From positions 1-44,811 of the IMG/VR virus record IMGVR_UViG_3300035698_001917: DNA of 44,811 nt. One strand, given 5' to 3'. The stretch comes from a virus. Numbering within the stretch: the stretch's first letter is position 1; each line of letters begins with the position of its first letter. The notes beneath the pieces were generated by a model, which worked only from the letters and a program-made list of their open reading frames with translations, did no database searches and was not told the DNA's origin. The translations under genes and the position numbers were made by a program. Positions 1-6,367 of the stretch are shown piece after piece.

Positions 1-127
1 GCATGCAAAGTGTGTCGCTGATGTGGGAGCGGGAGCGTCGGGTGCTGACGGAAGTGCGCAATGCGTCACTTACTTTGCTGCTCGAAGGCTGCCGTGCGCG
101 GGCCACCAACTTAACCGAAGACAAGGA
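1..127. repeat. Terminal direct repeat, left copy
   Basis: The first 127 bases are identical to the last 127 bases (44685-44811). The repeat lies inside one open reading frame that runs cleanly across the join. The contig is therefore best read as a circle, or a circularly permuted linear genome, of about 44,684 bp. A length of exactly 127 equals a common maximum assembler k-mer, so an assembly overlap is more likely than a biological terminal repeat. Confidence 0.95.
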
Positions 128-230
128 AAGCGATGATGCGGTCGACCTTCTTACTGATGACGAGCTGCGCCTTGTTCCTAAGCGCTGGCTGCGCACCGGA
201 ACCCCAGATCGAGATACTGCCACCGAGTGA
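3..230 (+). CDS. i-spanin-like protein, C-terminal part (continues from right end)
   Basis: This is the downstream part of a gene that begins near 44633 and crosses the contig junction. The joined product is about 93 residues: a short N-terminus with a Lys, one hydrophobic segment (AALLASIAFGG), then a charged helical stretch with WERERRVLTEV. This is the layout of an Rz-type inner-membrane spanin subunit, which spans the periplasm and with an outer-membrane partner fuses the two membranes at lysis. The last third overlaps the lipoprotein gene at 133-384 in another frame, as in classical Rz/Rz1 pairs. The ATG at 3 is internal, not the true start. The spanin call rests on architecture and context, not on recognised family similarity. 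Confidence 0.6.
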   Translation: MQSVSLMWERERRVLTEVRNASLTLLLEGCRARATNLTEDKESDDAVDLLTDDELRLVPKRWLRTGTPDRDTATE

Positions 231-384
231 AGCGGCGTTCTGTGACGTCGAAGAGCCGCGCCGGTTTTCCCAAGAGGAGCTTGACTGGCGTAGCGCCAAT
301 GCCCCTTGGAATGTACGGCGCGACTTTAAGACGAATGATACGTGGGAGCGCGAATGCGCACCGACGCCGGACGAGGTCAGCTGA
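133..384 (+). CDS. o-spanin-like outer-membrane lipoprotein
   Basis: This 83-residue protein has an N-terminal hydrophobic signal ending in a lipobox, LSAGC, at residues about 16-20. It should be cleaved before the Cys, lipidated and sent to the outer membrane. The mature part is polar and charged, with RSANAPWNVRRDFKTN and a further Cys. The gene starts inside the upstream i-spanin-like frame (98-bp overlap, +1 register) behind the site AAGGAAAG. A lipoprotein overlapping a membrane-anchored coiled-coil gene next to an endolysin is the hallmark of two-component spanins. ATG 136 is an alternative start. Its end overlaps the convergent gene at 377-556 by 8 bp. Confidence 0.65.
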   Translation: MMRSTFLLMTSCALFLSAGCAPEPQIEILPPSEAAFCDVEEPRRFSQEELDWRSANAPWNVRRDFKTNDTWERECAPTPDEVS

Positions 385-556
385 GCAGGCCATCCTTCTG
401 CCACTGCACATAAAGGGCGTCGACCGCGAGGTCGAAGTCGTTGCGGCCCGCACGGGGGATCCACGTGCTGACCCGCACCAGACCCGACGAGACCTGCCGC
501 TGGTAGTAACTGGCGGACCGCTCCGCGGTCGGTAATGTTTCGCTACTTTTCGTCAT
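377..556 (-). CDS. Small protein, possible ribbon-helix-helix DNA-binding
   Basis: A 59-residue ORF, the last gene of the leftmost minus-strand operon. It starts at an ATG that overlaps the end of the gene at 543-860 by 14 bp, with AGGTAGGA upstream. It reads as a charged N-terminus, a predicted strand GLVRVSTWIP, and then a helix DFDLAVDALYVQWQ. A strand with alternating side chains followed by helices resembles ribbon-helix-helix repressors, so DNA binding is possible. There is no decisive motif and the call is tentative. The coding evidence is better: tight overlap with its neighbour, a plausible ribosome site and GC-rich third positions. Confidence 0.5.
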   Translation of the reverse strand: MTKSSETLPTAERSASYYQRQVSSGLVRVSTWIPRAGRNDFDLAVDALYVQWQKDGLLS

Positions 557-860
557 GATATAATCCTACCTTATTTCCTGCGTCGATGACCATGCACGCG
601 GTACGCGCGTAGCCTGCGATGTCGACCCAGCTGTCGACGTGGTCTGGGCTCTCAACCAAGCGGCACATCTTTACCGCAATCATTTCTAACGCGTGGCGTA
701 ACCGTGCGTCAGGGCAGTCAGACACGACGGCCTTGACTGTAGCGACCCGTGCAAAATCCACGTAAGGATGGCCGTACACCCCCGCGCGCTGCACATTAAC
801 GATCTCTAGCATCTGGTCGAAGGCAGCAGTCGCGCCGCCTGTTGCGTTGTTGTCCATCAT
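543..860 (-). CDS. DUF6378-like phage protein
   Basis: A 105-residue protein. The start at 860 is preferred over upstream in-frame codons because AGGAG lies 5 bases before it and the ATG overlaps the previous gene's TGA (ATGA). The sequence has the features I associate with DUF6378 phage proteins: VYGHPYVDFARVA in the first half, then HALEMIAVKMCRLVESP and HVDSWVDIAGYA. The alternating His, Asp and Arg in the second half is typical of the family, whose function is unknown to me. It sits in an operon of small proteins read from the promoter at about 1.77 kb. Confidence 0.65.
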   Translation of the reverse strand: MMDNNATGGATAAFDQMLEIVNVQRAGVYGHPYVDFARVATVKAVVSDCPDARLRHALEMIAVKMCRLVESPDHVDSWVDIAGYARTACMVIDAGNKVGLYHDEK

Positions 861-1174
861 ACACTCTCCTGTTGCTGTAGGGTATCGCGCGCGGCTTGCA
901 TACTGTCTCGCAAGTCGCTGCATACATCCTCCAGAGCTGCGATCTCTGCCCGCAGCCCATCTATAATTGCTGTGGCGTCTGACGCCTCGTCGAGCAAGCG
1001 CTCTTTCTCGCTGTCCTCAGCCTCAGCCACGGCACGTGCGTCGTCCAGCTGGTCGAACAAGGCGTACAGCTCGGGGTACTGCTCGCGCAGCAGCTCGGTA
1101 TCCAACCGCCCGTTGCCCTGACACGTGTCAGGGCTGGATAGGCGTGCGATCGCTAACAAAATATCGAAAGACAT
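857..1174 (-). CDS. Hypothetical coiled-coil protein
   Basis: A 105-residue acidic protein starting at MSFDILLA, with GGAGG 7 bases upstream; this site excludes the longer frame start at 1207. From about residue 35 to the end it is nearly continuous charged helix (AEAEDSEKERLLDEASDAT, then LRAEIAALEDVCSDLRDSM) and should form a coiled coil. It overlaps the next gene by four bases. I recognise no family. It may be a scaffold or adaptor for a host-directed early function, but nothing in the sequence fixes that. Confidence 0.65.
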   Translation of the reverse strand: MSFDILLAIARLSSPDTCQGNGRLDTELLREQYPELYALFDQLDDARAVAEAEDSEKERLLDEASDATAIIDGLRAEIAALEDVCSDLRDSMQAARDTLQQQESV

Positions 1175-1187
1175 GTTGACCTCCAGT

Positions 1188-1394
1188 CTATTGGGTTGGC
1201 CGCGCACGTGGGCGGATGGACGAGGATGCTACCTGCGTCACGATGCACTCGATCTTGTGGTCATAGCCCAGCGTGTTGGACACCGAGTTTAGCGCCAGCA
1301 GACACTTGTCTTGGCTGAAGTAAACCAAGCGCATGTCCGCGTCCGCAAGCGGGCCTGACAGGGCAGTGATAAGCATTACTGTAAAGTAGGTCAT
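1188..1394 (-). CDS. Small hypothetical protein with signal-like N-terminus
   Basis: A 68-residue ORF whose ATG overlaps the stop of the upstream gene (ATGA at 1391-1394), suggesting translational coupling. The first 19 residues (MTYFTVMLITALSGPLADA) look like a cleavable signal peptide with an Ala-x-Ala-type end. The remainder contains two Cys (DKCLLAL and IECIVTQ) that could form a disulfide in the periplasm. Its size and place fit an exported early protein, but I recognise no homologue. Codon use is slightly less GC-biased than that of its neighbours, so the call is moderate. Confidence 0.5.
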   Translation of the reverse strand: MTYFTVMLITALSGPLADADMRLVYFSQDKCLLALNSVSNTLGYDHKIECIVTQVASSSIRPRARPTQ

Positions 1395-1723
1395 GCCCCC
1401 ACCTGCAAGAAATAAGCGGCGAGCCGCGCTTCCAAAACCTCACGGCCGCGAGGCGGGCCGCGTAGGGCCTTGCCCACATAGCCGCGGTTTAAGCCCAGTG
1501 CGACAGACGCGTGGCCATTGCTGGGCCAGTGCAGGGTGCGGTAAGAGAACGGCTTGCCGCGTGCGCCGCTCCGGCTGGCACCAAGGCCTATGGTGTCGGG
1601 GTTGTCACGGTACAGGCCCGCGTACACGGTGCCTACCTTGACGCCTAAAGCGGCAGCGCACAGCTTAGCGCTGGGGTATGTTACCCCGCGGACTTGTATG
1701 CTCATCGGTGTTCTTGTCATCAT
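1391..1723 (-). CDS. Possible DNA-binding protein (NUMOD1-like repeats)
   Basis: A 110-residue basic protein and the first gene after promoter P1. The start at 1723 (or 1720) follows AGGAGATC. Two similar helical units are visible: VTYPSAKLCAAALGVKVGTV (residues about 14-33) and LHWPSNGHASVALGLNRGYV (about 64-83). Each has a short strand, a Ser-containing turn and an A..LG....V helix-turn-helix-like pattern. This resembles NUMOD1-type modules of homing endonucleases, but no nuclease domain is attached. DNA binding is therefore an inference. Its place directly behind a palindrome-bearing promoter makes it one candidate for the operator-binding regulator. Confidence 0.55.
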   Translation of the reverse strand: MMTRTPMSIQVRGVTYPSAKLCAAALGVKVGTVYAGLYRDNPDTIGLGASRSGARGKPFSYRTLHWPSNGHASVALGLNRGYVGKALRGPPRGREVLEARLAAYFLQVGA

Positions 1724-1745
1724 GATCTCCTAGTATGTTGTGGTG

Positions 1746-1794
1746 TACCTGTTAAGTAATTTAGTGAGCCGCTCACGTCAAGTGCGTAACTCAC
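1746..1794 (-). promoter_or_regulatory. Promoter P1 with twin GTGAG-N3-CTCAC operator
   Basis: Read on the minus strand: palindrome GTGAGTTACGCAC (1794-1782, one arm mismatch), then TTGACG (-35, 1781-1776), and a second perfect palindrome GTGAGCGGCTCAC (1776-1764) in the spacer. After 17 bases comes a weak -10 TACTTA (1758-1753). Transcription would start near 1746, about 23 bases before the gene at 1723. The upstream palindrome overlaps the stop codon of the DNA polymerase gene. The same arrangement recurs near 9.90 and 10.89 kb. Confidence 0.7.
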
Positions 1795-3596
1795 ACTTCT
1801 TCTAGCTCGCCCCAGTTTGGACCCATGCCGCCCTCGACCAGCCGGTCGATGCTGCGGTCAGGGAACACGTCGAGGAACGCCAACTCCATATCGCGCTTCA
1901 TTGTCGACATGACCAGCGGAGCAATGTGCTCGCTGCACTCGTCGATCAACGCATCATGGATGGTCGAACACATCAGGATTGTAGCGTCGGGGTGCGCGTC
2001 ACGCAGATCGTCCAAGCTGTCCTTGTGCCGTATGATGGCACGCGCCATCACCGACAGGGCGGCACGCTGCACAGGGTAGTTGGCGCAGCGGGTCAGGCTG
2101 GGGCGTTGCTTGCCCATGTAGATGGTCCCGCCGTCCACCATGCGGATGTAGCCGGTAGCCTTCGCCTCCTCCTGCACGGTGTTCCGCATGCGGTACGCGT
2201 TGGGGTAGCGCGCGCCCCACTTCTGAATGACGCCCTCTGCAAAGTCGAATGTCCAACCCTGCCGACCAGACAGGCCGAGCGCGGTGGTGCCGTAGATGAT
2301 ACCAAAGTTGATGGGCTTGCCACCCTGCCGCAGCTCCTTGTCGCCCGCGATATTCTTAGGGTCCACCTTGCGGCCAGCGGCAAGGCTGGCGGCTTCGCTG
2401 TGCACGTCACCGTGGACAACGTCGTGGATCAACAGGTCATCCTCCGCGAGCAGGCCCATGACCCGCATCTCGACGCCGCTGTAGTCGTAGCTGACTAGCA
2501 GGTTACCGGCGGCAGCGACGAAGCCCTTGCGGATCGACATACGCTGGCCAAAGAAGTCGCGGTCGCGGGGCACCTGCTGTAAGTTCGGGCCCGAGCTGGA
2601 GAACCGACATGTGATCGCGGCTGCGATGTTATACCGGCAGCGGACCCGCCCGTCAGCAGACTTCTTTGCGAAGTACAGCAGTGTCTCCCCGAAGCTCGAC
2701 AGGTATTTCTGCAGGGTGCTGCGCTCAGCCATCAAGCGGAAGCTGTCGCCCAGTGGGGTGCCTCCGTAGACGCCTGCGAGGTTCAGCAGATCCTTGTTAG
2801 CTGTGGATAGCAGGCCCGTCTTCTCAGTCTTGGGCCACGTCTCGAGCACCTCGTCGGGTAAAATTTTTGAGTAGAAATCGTTGAGCTGCTTGCCACTGTT
2901 TAGGTTGGCGACCTCATCCTCGCTGATCAGCTCGCGGATCTCCGCTGTGCGTTCGTCGCTCAGCTTCTGCCAGTGCACGATCAGGGTCTTGTGGTACACA
3001 GGGTCAAGCAATAGGCCCGCGTCTTCCATCTCGATCACGCCATCGGCCATGCCGTCGAGCAGGTTAAACGCCTGCATATGGCCCTCGTCTGCCCGCGCGC
3101 GCAGCTTCTTCCAAGCGTCCCACGTGTACAGGGCGTCACCGGCCGCGTAATCCAGCTGCGACTGGGTCAAGTCACCGTCGTCCCACGCGCTGGCCTGCTC
3201 GGCCTTATCCATCTCGATGCCCAGCTCCCAGCCAACCAGCCGCTTGAGCGACATGTGGCCGCCGCCCTCGATCGCGCGGCGCAGGTAGCCCACGTCCCAG
3301 CATGTTGGGTAGCTGTCGTACTTGGCGAAGTACCGCTTCTCATGGCCGCTGTTGAACACGATCCACTTGCCGTCCTCAAACCAATGCGCAACCTCGCCAA
3401 ACCAGTTATCGTCAGCGGGGCCGAAGTCGATGACCCACCACCCGTCGTCATTGCAGATCTGCGCAAGGCGCACGATGTCCCACCCCTCGAAGTCGAGAGC
3501 GGCGGGGCTATCCCCGACCACGTCGAGGATGGCCTCGAGCTCATCAGGTGTGCTGACCAGTTTGTATTTGGTGTGTGTTGGGGTGTACTCAGTCAC
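1791..3596 (-). CDS. polA: Family A DNA polymerase with 3'-5' exonuclease
   Basis: A 601-residue replicative polymerase. The N-terminal proofreading domain shows exo I ALDFEG (D35, E37), exo II FNSGHEKRYF (about 81-90) and exo III YAAGD (Y150, D154). The palm has motif A SYDYSGVEMR (D371), motif B KPINFGIIYG (K427, F431, Y435) and motif C IHDALID (H547, D548). All catalytic positions are present. The residue equivalent to E. coli Pol I 762 is Phe. The length suits a phage enzyme without the 5'-3' exonuclease domain. It starts at GTG 3596 behind CAGGAGATCAAC. It ends the operon that begins with the helicase, and its stop overlaps the operator of P1. Confidence 0.95.
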   Translation of the reverse strand: MTEYTPTHTKYKLVSTPDELEAILDVVGDSPAALDFEGWDIVRLAQICNDDGWWVIDFGPADDNWFGEVAHWFEDGKWIVFNSGHEKRYFAKYDSYPTCWDVGYLRRAIEGGGHMSLKRLVGWELGIEMDKAEQASAWDDGDLTQSQLDYAAGDALYTWDAWKKLRARADEGHMQAFNLLDGMADGVIEMEDAGLLLDPVYHKTLIVHWQKLSDERTAEIRELISEDEVANLNSGKQLNDFYSKILPDEVLETWPKTEKTGLLSTANKDLLNLAGVYGGTPLGDSFRLMAERSTLQKYLSSFGETLLYFAKKSADGRVRCRYNIAAAITCRFSSSGPNLQQVPRDRDFFGQRMSIRKGFVAAAGNLLVSYDYSGVEMRVMGLLAEDDLLIHDVVHGDVHSEAASLAAGRKVDPKNIAGDKELRQGGKPINFGIIYGTTALGLSGRQGWTFDFAEGVIQKWGARYPNAYRMRNTVQEEAKATGYIRMVDGGTIYMGKQRPSLTRCANYPVQRAALSVMARAIIRHKDSLDDLRDAHPDATILMCSTIHDALIDECSEHIAPLVMSTMKRDMELAFLDVFPDRSIDRLVEGGMGPNWGELEEV

Positions 3597-3625
3597 GTTG
3601 ATCTCCTGTACGTGGTGGGTCGATG

Positions 3626-3847
3626 CTAAGGGGCGGTCTTGCGCTCGATCTCCTCGAGCAGCGGTTTCATCACCAGCTCGTCGACGCGTTTGCGGTTCGC
3701 GCGCTGCTGCGTCAGGAACGTGTTACACGCTGCGACGCCGGAGATTGAATTGGCTCCGCCTGCAGCTTCCACCCTGTCGATTGCTTCGTAGAACGCGCCG
3801 ATGATTGCGGCAGCGTTTACCGCTGGTTTGTATAGTTTGTCGGTCAT
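3626..3847 (-). CDS. Hypothetical small helical protein
   Basis: A 73-residue protein starting at MTDKLYKPAVN behind CAGGAGATTAAC. It is predicted to be mostly helical (AAAIIGAFYEAIDRVEAAG, then RVDELVMKPLLEEIERK), with one Cys. It lies between the candidate single-strand-binding protein and the polymerase in the replication operon. A replisome accessory role is therefore possible, but I recognise no family. Confidence 0.6.
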   Translation of the reverse strand: MTDKLYKPAVNAAAIIGAFYEAIDRVEAAGGANSISGVAACNTFLTQQRANRKRVDELVMKPLLEEIERKTAP

Positions 3848-3867
3848 GTTAATCTCCTGTGTGTGGT

Positions 3868-3891
3868 GGGGGCAGCACGCATGCCACCCCC
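3868..3891 (-). other. Intercistronic hairpin in the replication operon
   Basis: On the minus strand GGGGGTGGCA (3891-3882) pairs with TGCTGCCCCC (3877-3868) around a TGCG tetraloop, giving a 10-bp stem with two G-T pairs. It lies between the stop of the gene at 3898-4755 and the ribosome site of the next gene. No U-run follows on this strand, so it is more likely an RNA-processing or stability element, or a partial attenuator, than a full terminator. On the plus strand it is followed by GTTTGTTTA. Confidence 0.4.
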
Positions 3892-3897
3892 GTTTGT

Positions 3898-4755
3898 TTA
3901 AGCTGCTGTGCGACGTGCGCGGCGCTTCTTCGGTGCCTCTTCCTGCACCTCTGCCTCTTCCTGCGCAGGCTCGTTCTCTTCCTGATCAGTCTCGACCTCT
4001 TCCTGCTCCGGCTCGGCTACCTTCTTAGCTGCGCGCTTTTTCGGCGCAGGTTCTGGGGCGGCTTCGTACTTACCGGCCAGCAGATCGTCCAAGTCGCCGT
4101 CGTCGCCCATCTGCATGAACACGCCGACCTCTTCCATGGTGACCCAGCCCTCGACTGAGATCTTGGGCTTACCATTCTTCTTACCCTGCGCGGTGAACTG
4201 CTCGGATCCGAGCGTGACGACGGGAACGAACGGCTCATCAGCCATGATGCGCTGCGCGACTTCCTTGTTCAGATCCGCCAGTACGTTCTTGCCCGACTTG
4301 GATGTCGTGGTGAACTTGATCTGGCGCTCAGCAGCATCGATGTCGAACATCGACAGGCCCATCATGAACTGCCAGCCGTCGCCGTCTGCGTAAGGGCCGT
4401 GGTCCTTAAGCTGCGATTGGCTGACTGCCATGGTCGCGCGGTCGAACACACCCCACTCATGCTTTTCAGCAACGGATCCACCCTTCCAGCAGTTCCAACC
4501 CTCGAGCGCAGACTGCGGATCGATGATGTAGACGCTGTCTGGGTCGGGTGCCTTTTTGTCGCGCCCGACTTTCCAGCCCGCGTAGTTAGCACCCTGACCA
4601 GAGAACGACATGTAGTCCATGTCGCCACCGTCACCGGTGCTGCCTGCGTTGGCGCTCTCGATCAGAGCGGCAGCGATTGCCGCCTTGTTTACAGCGACGC
4701 CGCCGCCGCCTGCCCATGCTGCGAGTGCGCCTGTGTTCTTTTTATCGTTTGTCAT
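3898..4755 (-). CDS. Putative ssDNA-binding/replication accessory protein
   Basis: A 285-residue protein. The start at 4755 (MTNDKKNTGAL) is preferred because GAGGA lies upstream; the longer frame has no ribosome site. The first 220 residues are globular and rich in Gly, Trp and Asp (GWNCWKGGSVAEKHEWGVFD). The last 60 are low complexity: alternating Lys/Arg/Ala, a long Glu run and a basic end (KKRRARR). A folded core plus an acidic tail, in an operon of helicase, nuclease and polymerase, is what one expects of a phage single-strand-binding protein. I do not recognise the fold, and the basic end after the acidic stretch is atypical. Treat the function as a guess from context. Confidence 0.5.
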   Translation of the reverse strand: MTNDKKNTGALAAWAGGGGVAVNKAAIAAALIESANAGSTGDGGDMDYMSFSGQGANYAGWKVGRDKKAPDPDSVYIIDPQSALEGWNCWKGGSVAEKHEWGVFDRATMAVSQSQLKDHGPYADGDGWQFMMGLSMFDIDAAERQIKFTTTSKSGKNVLADLNKEVAQRIMADEPFVPVVTLGSEQFTAQGKKNGKPKISVEGWVTMEEVGVFMQMGDDGDLDDLLAGKYEAAPEPAPKKRAAKKVAEPEQEEVETDQEENEPAQEEAEVQEEAPKKRRARRTAA

Positions 4756-4823
4756 CTTGTAGTTCCTCGTTTTGCTTGATGCGAAATGCACAATGCTGGT
4801 TGGTTGTTGGTTGTTACTCTGGG

Positions 4824-5081
4824 CTACATGCCCAGCGCGCTCCGGTATATGTCCAGAACTGCCTCTTCTTCAGCGATCTCGTCGCTTGCCCGCTTGCGCA
4901 GGGCGATGATCTTGCGCAAGACTGCTGTGTCGTAGCCGCGCCCCTTAGCCTCGGCCATGACTTCTTTTTGACTTTCTGCGAGCTCTTGCTTCTCCGCATC
5001 CAAACGCTCGTAGCGCTCAACGAGGTTGCGTAGTTCGGTGGCTACTACGTTGTAGGATGTGTTGTCGTTTGCGTCAGACAT
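4824..5081 (-). CDS. gapR: GapR family (DUF2312) nucleoid-associated protein
   Basis: An 85-residue protein that matches the alphaproteobacterial GapR/DUF2312 pattern throughout: LRNLVERYERLDAEKQEL, then EVMAEAKGRGYDTAVLRKI, IALRKR, and an end like EEEAVLDIYRSALGM. In Caulobacter GapR is a coiled-coil protein that encircles overtwisted, AT-rich DNA and supports replication and transcription. A phage copy inside the replication operon suggests help in managing torsion ahead of the phage fork, or competition with host GapR; both are inferences. The start follows AAGGAGATC. Its presence points strongly to an alphaproteobacterial host. Confidence 0.85.
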   Translation of the reverse strand: MSDANDNTSYNVVATELRNLVERYERLDAEKQELAESQKEVMAEAKGRGYDTAVLRKIIALRKRASDEIAEEEAVLDIYRSALGM

Positions 5082-5091
5082 AGGGATCTCC

Positions 5092-6108
5092 TTACTTTAC
5101 CGTGAGGGTTTCAGATGGTTTCCCACGGTAGGTTTCGAGGTCGACGTTGGGTAGGTGCTCCTTCACTAACTTTGCGTAGGATACGCTGCCTACCTTAGTG
5201 GATAGCCTGACCTCATGGCCATCCACTACTGCGTGCGGGTTCTTCTGGAGGATCGACTTGATCTGCTCACCGGCGGCTTCTTTCTGTGCCTTGCCGGTAG
5301 CTTCAGTCGCCTTACCCAGAAGGTAATCTGTTATCTGTGTGCGCAAGCTGGCTGCGCCAACCTTGCCTTGACCGGTCGAAGTCGACGCACCGTCGACCCC
5401 GCACACTGTGTTAAACGCACAGCGCTGTTTGCACTCAGACTTGTTGCGGGTCTCGACACCCTCGCGGGGTAGCCGAGCCGCTGACGTGGCTTTAAGGATG
5501 CGGTTCGCGCGGGGCGTGATCCGGTCCAAAATTTTTGGCGCGAGCTTAACGTGGAACTCTATGATGTCGTTGAAGTTAGACGCGTCGATGTAGACAAGCG
5601 TGCCGTGCAGGATAGGATCTGCGCCCATCTCTGGGAACTCCTCGCGGAACTTCTCGAGCATGGCCATGCCGATCTGCAGCTGCACCACGTGCTCCGGCTT
5701 AGGCAGATAGTCGCGGTTGGCGCGCGGATCGATTGACTTGAACTCGACACCGACCCAGCCCGCCTCCTTAGAGCCCATGGCCTCAGCACCTGCCAGCCCA
5801 TCGGGCGTGCAGCTGATGTGTAGCTCGTCGTCACGTATGCCGACCTGATCCTTGCCTGTGAACAGCATAGGCACATTGGCCGCCTGTAAACGAGACACCA
5901 TGTAATCCTCGGCGTGGCTGCCGCGGCGTGCGTAACCCCAATCCTGCGGGCCGTCTTGGGCGGCGTTGTTCTTGACGTACCACTGCTTGCGAATACACGT
6001 CATGGCCTCGCTGCCGTTGATGTACTGCGCCCGCTCTTTTGGGTCGAAGGTCTTGCGCGCATCGATTGCGTCGGCACCCTTCAGAATTGCTGACTTAAAG
6101 CTCATCAT
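5092..6108 (-). CDS. Cas4-like PD-(D/E)XK exonuclease with Cys cluster
   Basis: A 338-residue protein counted from MMSFK at 6108, where GGAG precedes the ATG. The nuclease core is visible: GSHAEDYM (E67), CTPDG (D103), GVEFKS (E122, K124) and HVVQLQIGM (Q143). Four Cys are placed as in Cas4/AddB-type iron-sulfur nucleases: one early (C38, in AMTCIRKQWY) and three late in CKQRCAFNTVC (C226, C230, C236). Such enzymes resect DNA ends with 5'-3' polarity and serve recombination, repair or host-DNA degradation. It starts within the end of the 90-residue gene upstream (14-bp overlap), so the genes are cotranscribed. The Fe-S cluster is inferred from spacing only. Confidence 0.8.
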   Translation of the reverse strand: MMSFKSAILKGADAIDARKTFDPKERAQYINGSEAMTCIRKQWYVKNNAAQDGPQDWGYARRGSHAEDYMVSRLQAANVPMLFTGKDQVGIRDDELHISCTPDGLAGAEAMGSKEAGWVGVEFKSIDPRANRDYLPKPEHVVQLQIGMAMLEKFREEFPEMGADPILHGTLVYIDASNFNDIIEFHVKLAPKILDRITPRANRILKATSAARLPREGVETRNKSECKQRCAFNTVCGVDGASTSTGQGKVGAASLRTQITDYLLGKATEATGKAQKEAAGEQIKSILQKNPHAVVDGHEVRLSTKVGSVSYAKLVKEHLPNVDLETYRGKPSETLTVK

Positions 6109-6367
6109 CAAACTCCAACACGGCGCGTATGGCGTACTCGGCCAGCGCATGGCGCGCGGTGTTGAGGTGGCGCTCAGCTTTGTTGAACGCTACAACCGCA
6201 CGGTCGCCGCGATCGCAGGCGACGCTATAGTTGTCGCGCACAGTCTGCAGCATATCAGCGAGCTCATCGCGGCTCTCCAAAATTTTATTATGCAGGCCCA
6301 GTAGCGTGTTGGCGTCCATCTCTTCGAAGTCTGCCACTGTCAGTTTAATGTTCATTGCATCACTCAT
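6095..6367 (-). CDS. Hypothetical helical protein
   Basis: A 90-residue acidic protein (starts MSDAMNIKLTVADF, ends VLEFDDEL) starting at 6367 behind GAAGAGATCAAG. It is predicted to be nearly all helix, with heptad-like spacing in ILESRDELADMLQTVRD and KAERHLNTARHALAEYA. It overlaps the helicase stop upstream and the nuclease start downstream, so it is translated between them and may be a small partner of one of these enzymes. No family recognised. Confidence 0.65.
   Translation of the reverse strand: MSDAMNIKLTVADFEEMDANTLLGLHNKILESRDELADMLQTVRDNYSVACDRGDRAVVAFNKAERHLNTARHALAEYAIRAVLEFDDEL

Noticed and set aside
111-464. Minus-strand frames of 117 and 91 codons opposite the o-spanin
   Set aside because: They have no ribosome site, odd composition, and lie antisense to the better-supported lipoprotein and the 377-556 gene.
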